A DNA stretch of 64,000 nt from Ctena decussata (lineage: Eukaryota > Mollusca > Bivalvia > Lucinida > Lucinidae), in assembly GCA_963989385.1 (NCBI GenBank), contig OZ022500.1, positions 111,269,842 through 111,333,841 on the forward strand, written 5' to 3'. The translations under genes and the position numbers were made by a program. This document shows, piece by piece, positions 1 to 12,471 of the stretch. A model generated the notes under the pieces. It ran no database searches. It saw only the letters and a program-made list of their open reading frames with translations, and was not told where the DNA came from. Within the stretch, counting starts at the first letter, position 1. Each line of letters begins with the position of its first letter.

Positions 1-1101
1 AATTACTGAGGGGTAAAAAGGGGCTTAAGCCGGTTTTATGGGATCCCAAACCTGGCCCTCAGGCTCTGCAATGGTTCAGCTTACCAATAAAAAGAAGTGT
101 TTAAGAATAATACAGCAAAAAAGAACTAGCATAGTATGCTACAAGACGCAATATTCTTGATGTTTCTAGTATTGCAAAGTTGCTTTCGGTATCGTTTCTA
201 CATATTATCGCTGAGCAATTTTGAATTTTCGTGTTTCACAATGGCTTCGAAATGGCACTGACTGCTACACTCGATCTGTTTCATGAAAGTTCTTATCGAC
301 AAAATTTGCGTGGAGTTCAACGAATAAGTTTTTTTAACAGACAATGGTCATTCCAATTCGCACTAACTGCGTCCCTCGACTTGTTCCTTTACATATATTG
401 GAGCTCAAAAACAGGTAAAGACGCCTTTCGCAATACTTCAACTTAAATCTTTACCCATAGTACATATACATACAGGGGCTCTTGAAAGCTGGTAAAAAGC
501 GCTTTGTTTAGCAATTCAACTTCACCTACAGGCATCTGTCTCTGAATTATTCAATGTTTTAGAGTTTATTGACCTCTTCTATCCATGTGAACTGAAAATT
601 AAGGATACTATAGAGACCAGTTAATTTTGCCTCATGCTTGGATTGCTATCTCTATTCTGACATTGGAGGCTTATACAATACTAGGCTTTATGACGAGAGG
701 GAATTTTTCCATAGTTACTTCGGCACCTGCATATGAACTAAGTAAGTCCGTTGTGTTAGAGCTTGTTTCAAGTATCAAGTTTTTCGTGTTTTGAACCATT
801 GCAGAAGCTAAAGGCGAGGGTTGGGATCACGCAACGCTAGATTAAGCCTTCCAGTAATTTATAACCGTTCCAAGGCGGTACCCGTGTTGTGGTCCCTTGC
901 TGTTGCTTGTTGCCTATGTCGATGATTTCGTTTAGTTGTGTAAGTGGTGTTTTAGTTTGAGTAACTGAATGATCATCTGTCTCGGAAATAGCTGTTCGTT
1001 TGGTTTACTGTGTGTGCATTTTGTGAACTATTGTCAGTTTATGCACATAAATGTACTATTTTTATTTTGTTTTGAGGGTGGGATATGGGATTTGATTGTA
1101 T
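1..1101. other. intergenic, no gene seen
   Basis: AT-rich sequence without a convincing ORF or RNA gene. A weak direct duplication is visible: a 26-bp stretch starting CACTGACTGCTACACTCGAT near 257 recurs, degraded, near 361 (spacing about 104 bp). Nothing else is supported. Confidence 0.5.
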
Positions 1102-1282
1102 TACAGTAAAATCTGTCTTAGCGGCCACCTCTTTTTAGCAAGCAACCTGTATTAAATAAGCATTTATCCAGTTTCCAAAACAGGCAATTACATTGAAACG
1201 TACCTGTATTGAACAAGCACCTGTCTTAAGCAAGCAGATTTCCATTTTCCCTTGGTGCTAGCTTAAAACAGGTTGGACTGTA
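1102..1282. mobile_element. family J TA-flanked MITE, copy 1
   Basis: The left end TACAGTAAAATCTGTCTTA is mirrored by the right end AACAGGTTGGACTGTA, giving a 181-bp element whose outermost bases are TA on both sides. Inside are CCTGT and CTTAAGCAAGCA phrases repeated in both orientations. A second copy with the same ends and length lies at 59901-60081. TA flanks and small size suit a non-autonomous Tc1/mariner-type element; the superfamily is inferred. Confidence 0.6.
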
Positions 1283-2025
1283 GTTTCTGATCACTGTCTA
1301 TCTTTTCACCTATCAGTTACCTGACTTTCATTTTCACTGACTGGTCCCTCTTGTACCATGATAGGCAGTTGATGTTGACTACCCGCAAACACGTGACCAC
1401 ACCTCTGTATAGAGGTTAATGTCTGTGTATCTAAATATCTCGAATTTGTCAACTTTAAAGAGTAACTACACTTCAGGAACTGACTGAATCAGATCCCAAA
1501 CCCTATCCTCAACATCAAAGGGAAAGATTGGCAAAAGACATGCCAACAAACAATAAATTACAAGTGATAAGCCGAGTCAGCAGCTTTTTCCCAAATAGGT
1601 GGCAACTCAGCTATCTTTACTGAACTAAATAATTTAGACCAACACAAGGGTTACAACAGACTAAGCAAATTATACGAAAAACATTTAACAACTATTTTTA
1701 CCTATTTTCAGTTTTTATTATAGAAGGGTTATAAGTTTTTTAAGTTTTTTAACTTATGATTTTGGTACTTTGACCACTTTTCACATGACTTATTTCTGAC
1801 TTCCTCAGTGGACGTAGTATACAAGTGATGAGCTCTTAACGATCAAAACAAGCAACTGTAGTCTAATTTAGCTTGCCTTATCGGTTTAGACTCATAATTC
1901 CTGAACCTACGTGTTTCCTTTCAGGTCATATTTAGTTGAATTGCACTTTTCAGTGACTGTTGGTACATTGCACTAAAGTTTTATAAAGCAATTTTAAAAA
2001 TTCCTTGCGATATAAATATGCAAAC

Positions 2026-2130
2026 AGTTCAGTTCAGTTCAGTTCAATTTTCCTAACGACGTTCCCCAAGTGGCTCAGCGGTACGTAACCATAGTTGCAC
2101 GTCCAAAATATGCAAACAATGTATTTTTGT
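2026..2130 (-). repeat. retroelement 3' end with (GAACT)n tail, minus strand
   Basis: Four AGTTC units at 2026-2045 read as a (GAACT)n tail on the minus strand. They sit directly against a conserved body (CGTTCCCCAAGTGGCTCAGC around 2060-2080). A related body on the same strand, without a clean tail, is at about 37537-37600. A simple-repeat tail after a conserved body is the usual 3' structure of invertebrate LINEs and SINEs. No coding sequence is visible. Confidence 0.4.
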
Positions 2131-2269
2131 CACTAAAAAAATGGACTGTTACCCTGTTCATATAATGGTGGAAAATTCACTCGTCGCGGGAGGTATCATC
2201 AACCCAGTAGCAGCTTTCCTGCTTAAAGAAAATTATTTCGTATAGAATATTTTTAGCTTCTTCAATAAA

Positions 2270-2317
2270 ATGCCAGATATTTCCAAGGTAATGGAAACCG
2301 CTAGAGACGTCGTACAA
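2270..2317 (+). CDS. candidate first coding exon (16 codons)
   Basis: An ATG in AAAATG context opens 16 codons reading MPDISKVMETARDVVQ and ends at CAA followed by GTGAGT, a consensus donor, in phase 0. A possible acceptor (ATATTTTTAG) lies just upstream at 2255-2256. The peptide is unremarkable but protein-like. No following exon could be identified in the next 4 kb. It may be a real short exon or a chance match, and I do not recognise a family. Confidence 0.25.
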
Positions 2318-3241
2318 GTGAGTGATTGAGTGATTTCATATTTGATACACGACCTTTTCTTTACATGGACTTGTTATAGCCAAGCCACGAGAACTGATGT
2401 AGAAAAATGTGGACGGATTTTCGCTGTTCTTGCATTTTCGTTATTACTTCAGTAAGTTTTTCTTTTTTGCATGGTCTACCTCTTACGGGATTTACATTTC
2501 TCAACTTATTTGGTGTGCTAGAGTGTCGACTGATTTCAATTCCTGTTATAAAATCTTAATTGCTTAACTTCTCCAACAGGGCTATCGGTATCATAAACTT
2601 CGAAAAGTTTTTTTTTTCAAAATTTTATCGCCAACACTATGAATTGGTTTCTAAATTCAACATCGGATTAAAATCTCTTTTGCAACAGAGCCAGTCGGAA
2701 TCAGAATTTATGATGACTTAGTCTATGAATTAAAAAGAATGTAAAAGTAGGGCTCATTTTCCTGATCAGTTCAGAAAATTATCTTACGATACAAACGTAT
2801 GGATATAACATAAATGAAATGCTGCAGACTGCATGTTTAGTGGTTACCCCAGTAATGGTTAATGACTTTGCTTCCCTCTTTAAATGCACACTGGTTGGTC
2901 GGGCATCGGACTAAATGATGGATCCGACATAAAGCTATCATTTTAGTTAGTTGAGGCCGAGCTTGCTTGGTCTGCTGCCTGGTCATTCGGGATTCAGCTG
3001 GTGGTTTTCGTTTGCGCTGGTATTTCAGTGGTATTGTTGGACACCCCAGGGGTCTCCGGGTGTTGCGGTAAGTTGTTTTTGTCAAGTCCTCATCTCTGAT
3101 TCATCATAGGTCTTATCTGTACTTTGTTTCCTGTGATGATTCATTGATGAGTTAGAAACCTTCATGCAGACCAAACAGCTAACTAAAGTGCGCGAACTAC
3201 TGCAGATGCTGAGGGCGAGGTTCGGATCCAATAAAACGAGT
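2318..3241. other. intergenic, no gene seen
   Basis: No supported gene. A minus-strand open frame of 82 codons at 2837-3085 is short, has no recognisable motif, and is not reported as a gene. Confidence 0.4.
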
Positions 3242-4891
3242 TTAAAGGGAAATCACCTCAATGTTCGTGCGCATACATTTTGACGCAGCGTCATTGTTTC
3301 CGGCTATGGTTATCATGACGTCGTTTGCCGTAACGCTAAAACGTTTACGTCACTTTCGAAGACAACATGGGCTCTGTTGAAACAAACGTATTAAGTTTTT
3401 TGCGACAGAAAAATGGTTAATGTATAAAACTGGACAAAAGAAAATACGACAAAAATGGGGCTGAAGAATTTTATACGGAAAAGAGAGCGCCAATTTTGGG
3501 GGGTAGTGTGTAAATTTTTAGGAATTATTTGTCAGGTAAAGAGAGGCAAGTGCGTTTTGAATCTCGTAATTACTTTATGCAAGTATAAATACAAATAAGG
3601 ACTTAGTACCCTTTGCTTGGGTCATGAAATACCCATGCAAACAGTGAAAGCGATCAGACAGAGCAAATGCGCGTGCTGATTTAGGCTTTTATTGTTAGCT
3701 CATGTCGTTAAAGTAATTATGTTGTTTTTTTTTTCCCTTTCTCTTTTTTTTTTTTTTTTTTTTTGCTTCTAAGATTTAACGCAAGTGACATAAGACGATC
3801 AGCCATATTGTTCTCGTATGATACAAATTTTACAACGGCTAGGCGGCGACACTCTTTTTTTTCACTAATTGCCCTAGACTTTCCACAGGATTCATAGATT
3901 GTCGATGGGAACAGGGAAACATTATCAAAATGCACATCCTCGGAAATTGGTCTCCGCACTAAATGATAAATTGAAATCACGCACCACAGACCAAGCTTTG
4001 CCGATGTTTCTGTGAAAATACATGTCGAGCAGTGGCTGGGTCCAATAAGTTGAATGTTCGCACATAAACTTGTTCATCAGATATAAATGTGATATAACCT
4101 AGACCAAGAAAAAAGTTCGAAATTCTATGAGAAACAACAATGAATGTGCTGCCTAGTTTCAGTCCTTGGAATTTCTCTCATTAATGTGTTGTCTGCATAC
4201 GAGAAAAGTTTGATGGCGACAATTTTATATAGACTGTATTTTCAAGACATAAGAACATTGCTGGATTTGAATAGTGAATTATATTACACTGCTATAGACA
4301 AGTATGGAAAGGTAAGAGCGTTATCCATATGGCCGTTGATGGCGCCAAATAGAAAGCGACGTAAACGCATAAAACATTGACGTCAACGCACTTGTATGAA
4401 AACCGCACGAAATAAAAGTGGTTTTCCTTCCATAACTAGAATATTTGGTCGATGACCTATATTTTTTATTTGCTTATTTGGGGTAGATCACTCCTTCACT
4501 ATATCAAAAGTATATAAAAATTTCAAATGTGGAACGTTTTACATTGAAGAAATTCCACGTTTTTTTCCAATAATGGGAAATGGCGGGAAACTAAAAACTG
4601 AGAATAACCTATATAATGAGACATACGACGATGACAATTTTGATGGTCAAACAAAGAGACAAGAAAGAGGAGTTAAGTAATCTTTATTTCGAAACGATCG
4701 GTCATCTATTTTCTCGGATAAAGTGTTCGTAATAGACATAGTCATGTTTTCAAACAGGCACATTATCTCAAAAAGTAGTACGGTGACCCCACTTTTTATT
4801 TCACTTTTTCACTCAGCATATAATATTCTACAACTGTGTGAAGTTTCAACTAAATTTCAATTGCAGTTTTTATAGGGTGATTTCCCTTTAA
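3242..4891. mobile_element. TTAA-flanked TIR element, 1.65 kb
   Basis: The left end is TTAA followed by AGGGAAATCACC; the right end is GGTGATTTCCCT followed by TTAA, a perfect 12-bp inverted repeat between TTAA tetranucleotides. Inside there is a T-rich tract (about 3722-3765) and no transposase-like ORF, so it would be non-autonomous. TTAA target sites are typical of piggyBac-like elements, although these ends do not start with the usual CCC. Confidence 0.45.
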
Positions 4892-6435
4892 GCTCCCTAG
4901 TGATATATTACTGGAAGTTCCAATCCGATAAAGCTGATGCAGTTCCTCAATGTTATATGTTGTTATGTCCGCTTGTCTAATGATGGTCTCTAGCAATAAG
5001 GTCACTAGAACAACTGTCCATTCTGTTTTCAGTTTTGTTTTTTGTAATTCAAAATGGAAAAAAAGGTAAAACTAGATGTTGCTGCTGTTTTCAATTAGGG
5101 TAGCTGGATGACCACTTCGGTTTACCTGCATGTATTTCGTGAACGTTTGTCAATAGGCCTACTGCGGAAAACGCAAATTTTTAAAGTTTATGTTTTCAGT
5201 CTTCTATTATTTTAAAGTATTTGATAACAGTGGAAAAATCTGAAAATTTAATAAAATATCTGAGTGTCTGAGTGGGTTTAGGAGATATGGCTGATTAAAA
5301 TTTGACAAATCCAAATATGGTCATTTGAGAGGAAACCGTTTATATTTTCATAAATGAATTCAAACTTGTAAATGTAGCAGAATAGTCATATAGATACAAT
5401 ATCAAAGTGCAAGTCTACCAAATATCAGAGTTTTTGGATAGAAAAAAAGAGATTATGCGTTATTTAATATGGTTTCCCAGTAGAATAAAGTATAAAAAAT
5501 ACTTCTTTGTACCCACCTAGGTACATTCTTAGCATTTTGTGATATGTTTTATATATTTTCAAGTCGCTGTAACTCCAAAACTATTCAAGATATCAAGTTC
5601 AAATTTTTAGTATTTCTTAGTAACACAGAGACGACAAAATGTGTGAAATTTCAAAATGCATGGCCGAATTGCTCTATCAGCATGATTTTTTTATCATGAG
5701 GTATCGCTGCAAGCTTCTTACTATAGTTTCGTCATTGTAAATGACCGTGATTAGCCAGCTTTAAACAAATAAAACATCACTGACTTTCTCATAAAAAGGG
5801 TTTGAAAACTGATTTGGGTCATTTAAGTTGGCAACTAAAATGACCTACTTTCGATTTCATTTAAGTTGAATAAAATGGTAAAAATACAATGTACAGACGT
5901 GGAGTCCAAATCGCTATCCCGCCTATATTTATATAGCATTGCTAGACGGGAAACCTGAACACGAAATTGTGTTTTGTGGGCCGAATTATTATCTTTCAAA
6001 AACTTGTTTTCTCTACTTTTTGTCAGTTATATGACTCAATATATGCACATCAACCCACATTTTATTACCAAACGTGAACATTGAACCGCCTTTAACATTG
6101 ATTTGAGTTTAGACGTTTCTACCACTGATAGGACTATGGAGACTTTAAAGTTGGCATTTTCCGGATAAGCCCTATTTGTGTTTGAGCTTCTTTCCCTTTT
6201 GGGTCTGAGGGCAGGATGTGGGATTTGATTCTATCAATTCCTGATTACTTTGTGAAAGGCGCTAAAGTATGGATATAATTGTTATAATCTTGAAAGAGGT
6301 GTCATTTAACATCTTCACATAGTTATTATGTTTGGGAAAGCATATTGTAGGTAACTTAGTTCAGCACTTACTGCGACAAAACTTAAATTTAAATATTTTG
6401 AAATGCGCTATATCATCCATTATACAACGCAATAG
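4892..6435. other. AT-rich intergenic stretch
   Basis: No ORF, RNA gene or terminal repeat is supported. The stretch around 5565-5625 resembles the degenerate phrases of the tandem arrays further right, but it is a single copy. Confidence 0.4.
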
Positions 6436-6564
6436 ATGACCACGGCCAGCATTTCTGACGCAGTTTTCCTAGGGCAGGACCTTTCTCGATTGGATGAAGA
6501 ATCAGAAAGCTTGCTGCCAGGGACCGGTGTGGGAAGATCAAAGATCATACCAAGCGAAAATACC
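6436..6564 (+). CDS. candidate first coding exon (43 codons)
   Basis: ATG at 6436 is directly preceded by an in-frame TAG. It opens 43 codons ending at ACC followed by GTAAGT, a consensus donor, in phase 0 (6564/6565). The predicted peptide starts MTTASISDAVFLGQDLSRL and continues with an acidic, serine-rich stretch and a short basic segment. Its base composition is less AT-rich than the surroundings, as expected of a coding exon. It would be the N-terminus of a larger protein. I do not recognise the family and found no next exon before 10 kb. Confidence 0.45.
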
Positions 6565-7455
6565 GTAAGTTACTTAAATATTGGGGTTCCTCACGAACTG
6601 CTTTAATCTCGCTAAAATGAACAATTTGGTTATACTAACCGGGCCCTGACATACTGGCAAGCAATGTAGACTTTGATTAGACTCAAAGCAGCAGTCTAAT
6701 CTAGGTCTACACTGGCTGCCAGTCACATCTGTCCTAAAATCTGGGATAGGGATAAATAGAATGAGCAGGTATGCAACGAAAACGAACCAAATATAGCCAG
6801 ATGGGATTGAATCCATCAATCATCAACAATCGGTTCAAGTCGACTGAGTCTCGATTTATCATCTCCTTTCGTTGCTCGAATACCATGATGACAACACTGC
6901 ATGTCAACATGGTTTAGCGGAAAACCAGCAAATTAGACAAACGTTGTTAAAACATTAAAATTACCATAAATATCTAATTAATTGATTGAGGTACGCCACA
7001 TAAAACATATAGGTGAGAAAATCTGAAGTCGGACTAATCACCAAGCAATAAAAAATGATAAATTGTATATATTATCGAAAATGATAGTAACTGAATAGTT
7101 GATAGTAAAAGTCATACAAAGTCAATAACTAACATGAGCAACCAGGGAATGGCTGCTTGTATGTTTTTCCTTCTGCGAAGGAAAAAATAAATTATGAGCA
7201 ACAGGAACATAAACTCAAACATCATGTTTCAAGTCCTGAGCGATTATGGAATCCATTTTAGAATTTTGTAAAAAAGACTGTTGCCTAAAATAAAAGCACA
7301 GGGAATGATCAGGAATTAATACAATCAGATCCAATATGCCGCCCTCAAAAAACCTAAGCTTGTGGACCCGTTACTTAATCGATTAAACAGAAAACTATTT
7401 CGAAAAGCACTTATCAAATGCAATTTTTCATGATACAAAACTACCTCCCTTAAAG

Positions 7456-8001
7456 TTAAAGGTAGGTTCCTGGCCTAGCCATAACAATAATGTTCACAAA
7501 ATAATTTTGTCTTTTTCTGAGTAGTATTGAATTCTCTTATTTTTTCTGAAACTATTGCTACTGAAAAAATCGTCAGATGTTGTAGAAAATGGTCGTTTTC
7601 CCTTTGGTTTATTTTCTTTTGTTGGAATTCCAGTTTTAAAAATAAATATGTATATATGTCTACAAGTCCACAGTTTCTGATGTCATTTGGCAACGGTTAA
7701 GTTTCTCTTGCCGTGAGCTCTTCCAGAGGTCCTGGCATGGCGGATGTGTTAAAACTATCCCGAAATGCAATGCAGCATGACGTCAGCTATGTTATCTATT
7801 TTTGGCGCGAACTAAAAATAGCGCTAACTGGTGTGCGAAGCAGAGTTAGGAAAATCCCTTGCAAAACGACTTTTCTACTATTTTTTTATTTACACTTTTT
7901 AGTGAAACTTATTCATTTCCTCTTTACAAGTGCTATCCAACAACTTGGATAAAAATCATCAAAATTATGATGCATTCCAAAGTACAGGAACCTACCTTTA
8001 A
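7456..8001. mobile_element. TTAA-flanked TIR element, 546 bp
   Basis: The left end TTAA+AGGTAGGTTCCTG is matched exactly by the right end CAGGAACCTACCT+TTAA. The interior has a CRE-like TGACGTCA near 7778 and no transposase-like ORF. The same TTAA plus AGG arrangement appears at 3242-4891. It is probably a non-autonomous element of a TTAA-targeting family. Confidence 0.55.
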
Positions 8002-9148
8002 GGTGACCTCAACTTTAAGTAATGATTGTAGTCCTGGGCCTTGGTTTCTTTCTTGCTCGTGTTATTTGTTTCCAAGGAATAATTTTCTGAGCTTATCAAT
8101 ATATAGTAGTACATATCATATTATGATAAGTATATAAGTGAACGTTGCTGTAGTAATTTTGTTTTACCCATTCATCACTTCGTCAGACATTTTATTTAAT
8201 TTTATATTGTATTTCTGTTTTATTATTTTGTTTTTAGGCTTATTTTAATTGGCGTCTTGTGAAGACGTTCCTTATAAGATGTCTTCATCTCAGGGCTATA
8301 CTGTTCTATCTACCATAATACAAGTTTCGAGAAAATTGAGTTTGAAGCTTTAGACATCCTGCGCTTTTGTTGGCTTACTAAACTAATGCACAAGGATCGT
8401 TCCCGGTATTGTAAATTGATTTGAAGAGTCTCAAAATCCTTATCTAATTAATTTCCACACTCTTTTATGAGATTTATAGATATTCGTTAGTTTGAAGAGA
8501 ACATTTGGGCATGAAATGTGACTCATCACTTTGGTGCTATACGGTAGTATATTCCTACAACTCCTGATTATTTTGTCGTTGACACCAAATTAAGAGCTTT
8601 TACATTTTAAATTGATTAGTGTCATTTGTTGTATCTTAGTTAAGCTATGTATGCTTTTAACAGCATGTAATACAAACGAAGCCCCTTAAAATATTGGCTT
8701 TCATACAGTGTAGCACTAACATAAATGAGCCCCTCCAGATAGAACAAATTACCACAGCAGATTTAAACTTGTTTAGGGGAGGTAGCCAAACGACAATATC
8801 ACCTGTAGGTAGCTCATTTCATCCCGAATCCAACAGTAAACAATACTCGATTTGTGCTGGAAAGTCACTTAGAATAGTATAGCAATGAAGGGAAGTGTGC
8901 GAACAGGAAAGGTTAAGATTAGCCTGTGCATCCGATGCAAAGTTAAAATTGACGACCCTAGTCAGTTTGTATATCTGTATAGGCTTATTTGACCGCTTTG
9001 TGCATGCACATGGTTTAATATCCCTTTTATCCGGCTTATTATTGCCCATATTCCATTTTTCGATTATGTTCTCTGCTCTTGAAGGAACTCTTTTAGATTT
9101 ACAATATTATTATGCGTTTGTGGCAGAACCGGTTTGAGTTGGTGGCCT
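8002..9148. other. intergenic, no gene seen
   Basis: Overlapping short open frames on both strands around 8694-9137 have no recognisable motif and mostly contradict each other. Nothing is supported here. Confidence 0.4.
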
Positions 9149-9392
9149 GGCCCCGAGGTTATAAAACTTTTTTCATGCTCAACTCAGCTGAGCATGAAAT
9201 TTAAAATGCCCATTAATATAAAAATACCAAGAAATTCAGCATTTTTCAGGCTCAGATAAGCCAAGAAGGCTATTTTTTCTGCTCATAGATATTAAAATGC
9301 CAACAATTGATGGCATTTTAAAATTTATGAGCAGAAAAAATTTTCATGCTCTGCTGAGTTGAGCATGAAAAAAGTTTTATAACCTCGGGGCC
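9149..9392. mobile_element. family C fold-back element, copy 1
   Basis: The 19-bp left end GGCCCCGAGGTTATAAAAC is repeated perfectly inverted at the right end. Inner arms also pair (CATGCTCAACTCAGCTGAGC on the left, a GAGCATGAAAAAAG form on the right), so nearly the whole 244 bp can fold on itself. There is no coding capacity. Related copies lie at 40470-40760 and 40762-40901. Confidence 0.75.
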
Positions 9393-10080
9393 TGGTGTAT
9401 TGTCTCCTCTTTTATGCACCTCTTACGAATTTCTGTTTCAAATGGCAGAGAAAGCGTTATCTTATCATTTTAGGGTCCTTAACTCACCACTAGCTGATTC
9501 CATGTTGCCTTAGATTAAAGCTGGACACACGTCCCAGCAAAATATAAACGAGATTGTTAGGCACTGGATAAATATATTGACCGAAAATCAAGTGATAATT
9601 GTTGAAATCTTCCGCATGTATTTCTACAAACGTCGTTGATATTTGCCAATGAACTTTTATTCCATGGTAATAAAGTTTGTTTACAAAATAATTATCAGGT
9701 GAAAGGTGAAAAGAAGCTTTAAGCGTTTATTTCGTCAGTCTGCGGGTTTTAAATGTTGTAAAAAACTCAAAGTGAAAGAAAAAATATCCAACAACTTATT
9801 CATTGGAAAAACTGTTAAAAGCAAGAAAAATATCTAAACAAACAAATAAGCGTGAAAGATGATGCAAACAAAATATTTTAAATTATTGTTTTATTACATT
9901 TTTACGATTATTGCCTATTTTCTCAGTATTTACGTCTCCAGAGAATGACAAAACTAGCGGAGATCATGGATCAGGTCTGAAGATCACGCCCTTTGGTTTT
10001 AAACTGCGTCAAATACAACGAAAAGGAGGGACTTAATCACGTCGTGGTTCTATGCTTGAACAATTAAAGAAATTGACACA

Positions 10081-10088
10081 TATAAATT
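10081..10088 (+). promoter_or_regulatory. TATA box of the secreted-protein gene
   Basis: TATAAATT lies about 345 bp upstream of the ATG at 10427, with an initiator-like CAGTCAG about 30 bp downstream (near 10111). This spacing fits a core promoter. A short intron in the 5' leader cannot be excluded. Confidence 0.4.
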
Positions 10089-10426
10089 ATGGTGATGTTC
10101 AGTATGAAGACAGTCAGAGCTATAATAACGCTGAATAAGTGTCTTATAATTAAACTCGGACTTATTATTCAAGATTTATTTTTTAAGCATTGAGACGAGG
10201 GAGAAGAACATAATTTTCTGTAATTGTGACGAAGACAATTTCGAATAAAGTGAACAAGTACTGCTTCATCCAGTTTACGCAGTCTACAAACTTTGCCTAT
10301 TGGAAGAAGAAAAGACTGTGTCTTATTTGTTGTTAGACTTAGAATTTCAGTTTTAAACTCTTGTGAGTACTTCGTTCTGTTAAACAAAGGTCTGATACAA
10401 AGAGGACGCGAGAAGAAAGAGACAAA

Positions 10427-10972
10427 ATGAAGTTCATCATAATACTATTATCTCTAGCTGCAGCTACTATTGCCAAACATCTGCCAATTCCAAAGCCCCT
10501 TACAGTGGACTGTCTGTCATTAGGAAATGGAGATGACTTTAAACAACGACTGAAGTTGCGAGATAATGCGGAAGACCAGACAACAATTTGGCTCTTCAAT
10601 GGTGAGATACTTAACATTAATTTTGATCTCACAAACGATGCTGTTGTTGATGTTTTAGACGTGCGCTATTCAAATGATGGCGAATGGGATGAAATATCTC
10701 TACACATTGACGGCGAACCACTTGGACAATTTAAAACTCAAACCATGTATGCCTGGGGTGATCTTTGGAATACATTTTTGTCTTCTGGGCCTGTAGGTGG
10801 TCGTCGTTTTCTGAGGAAAGGGCAGCATGTTCTCACATTGAAAGTTGAACACGCTGATCAGTATGGTGTTGAAATAGACTATATCAGATTTGAGGTTCAT
10901 GGCGGAACTATTGAAAAACTAACTAAGGATAAATTCCAATGCGTTCATCAGCCATTTATCAGGGACAGCTGA
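10427..10972 (+). CDS. small secreted beta-sandwich (CBM-like) protein
   Basis: A complete 181-residue ORF on one exon, with a good start context (AAAATG) and a TGA stop. Residues 1-16 form a clear signal peptide (hydrophobic FIIILLSLAAATIA), with likely cleavage before Lys17. The mature protein has only two cysteines, Cys29 and Cys172, near its two ends, which could form one disulfide. Alternating hydrophobic strands dominate, and the pattern HVLTLKVEHADQYGVEIDYI at about 134-153 is typical of the last strands of carbohydrate-binding beta-sandwich modules such as CBM6/CBM35. No catalytic domain is present. It is therefore probably an extracellular or secretory-vesicle binding protein. The ligand is unknown and the family is an inference from pattern. 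The gene stands alone; a family B palindrome (11505-11727) may lie in its 3' UTR. Confidence 0.75.
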   Translation: MKFIIILLSLAAATIAKHLPIPKPLTVDCLSLGNGDDFKQRLKLRDNAEDQTTIWLFNGEILNINFDLTNDAVVDVLDVRYSNDGEWDEISLHIDGEPLGQFKTQTMYAWGDLWNTFLSSGPVGGRRFLRKGQHVLTLKVEHADQYGVEIDYIRFEVHGGTIEKLTKDKFQCVHQPFIRDS

Positions 10973-11504
10973 GGTGTAAAGAAAAGCGAAAATTTTGTGA
11001 GTGTAATCCAAGATTCTACAAAAGACTTTGATGACTTTTGATGTTTCAATGACTGCAAGGGAAAGATTTCGAAAATGGATCCGCCTCGCAAAACTGGGTA
11101 CATTACAGCAACTGAGAACAGCAAATTCTGAGGAAACTATATGACTATATACATTATCCTTTTATATACTATTAAAAAGTATCTTTGCTGATACTATGCA
11201 AAAGTTTCATCTTTCCAAACCCTGGCTCAGCACGCTACTCATCTATATATATATCGCGTATATTAATGTTATAGAATATACATGACTGACTGCGGCAAGA
11301 TGACAAAGAAGTAACTAGGGAAATTATCCCGTATTTTATTCATTTAATTACAAAAAAAAATGGCTTTTACCACCAAAACATTAAGTTTGTTGCTAAAAAA
11401 TTGGAGAATAAACACAACGCCAATGATAGAGTTAAGAGCGACAACTTTGAAGGAAAACTTTTATCTTTGTCAGTTTTTAGACAAATTTACATTAGTTACT
11501 GTCA

Positions 11505-11727
11505 GGGGCCGTATTCATAAAGCCACTTAAGTCGTTGCTATGCTGTTGCTAAGGCTAAATATCTATAAAGGAGATTCCCTGCAACTATGAAATTTGCTCT
11601 GGAGGAACAGTCTTTGTAAGACTGTTCCTCCAGACCAAATTTCATAGTTGTAGGGAATCTCCAACATAGAAATTTACCCTTAGCAACAGCATAGCAACGA
11701 CTTAAGTTGCTTTATGAATACGGCCCC
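11505..11727. mobile_element. family B palindromic MITE, copy 1
   Basis: GGGGCCGTATTCATAAAGCC at the left is mirrored at the right. The whole 223 bp is a near-perfect palindrome centred on GGAGGAACAGTCTTTGTAAG. It lies between the stop codon of the secreted-protein gene and the poly(A) signal at 11876, so transcripts using that signal would carry a long hairpin. Confidence 0.85.
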
Positions 11728-11875
11728 AGATGTCCTTTGAAAATAACGTTTGTCTGGTGATCAATGAATTCCTAGTATTTGTTATTTATGAATGTGAAAT
11801 TTGTATACGTAATTTTAATGAATTTGTCAACCAATAATGTATATATGTTTATATGTGGATTTTTATATTTGTGTG

Positions 11876-11881
11876 AATAAA
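11876..11881 (+). terminator. poly(A) signal
   Basis: AATAAA followed by a T/GT-rich stretch. It could end the transcript of the 10427 gene with a 3' UTR of about 0.9 kb. An earlier AATAAA near 11407 would give a shorter UTR lacking the palindrome. Confidence 0.35.
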
Positions 11882-12471
11882 ATTATATTGTCATTTAAGA
11901 AGTAAATATGGTTGAAGCAAAAATTGTGATTGGAAAATTGAAAGGATCAGGCGCACTGAAAAGACATAAAGATATGTACCGCCGTGTTCAACCGAGAAAT
12001 TATACTATGTGTTGTGGGAGTTTGCTAAATAAAAAAAAATATAGGTTAGTAACAGTCTGAAAGAATTATACGAACTTTGATCGCACTAACAGAAAATGAG
12101 GGCCAGTGTGAACAGCCAAGACTCAGATCAGCAATCTTACATGAACAATCTTGTTATTTTTTTTCTTTTCACTGTACAGATTCCTGATGAAGCAAACAGA
12201 ACAGGAAAGGGTTTGCATATACTTTGCTGGCCACACATTCCGCAGGCCCCATTTTCTCGTGTGACGTGGTTTAGAAAAGTACACTATTATTTTGATTAAA
12301 TTTTGAAAATTTTGACTGTCATATGTATAACATCTCGCCTGTTGAGACAGCTTGTATTTAGTGAAATAAATCATTTTAACTTCCGATGTTTCATTCATTC
12401 TTTACATCACTGCAAGTGTTGTCGATACATGACTCAATCATGTAACCTTGCGTACTAACCTGATGACAAAT

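Noticed and set aside
3717..3980. Minus-strand frame with KFVSYENNMADRL, slightly like the end of LTR-retroelement RNase H
   Set aside because: The resemblance is a few residues, its C-terminus is a poly-lysine run made by a T tract, and no other LTR-element domain or LTR is nearby.
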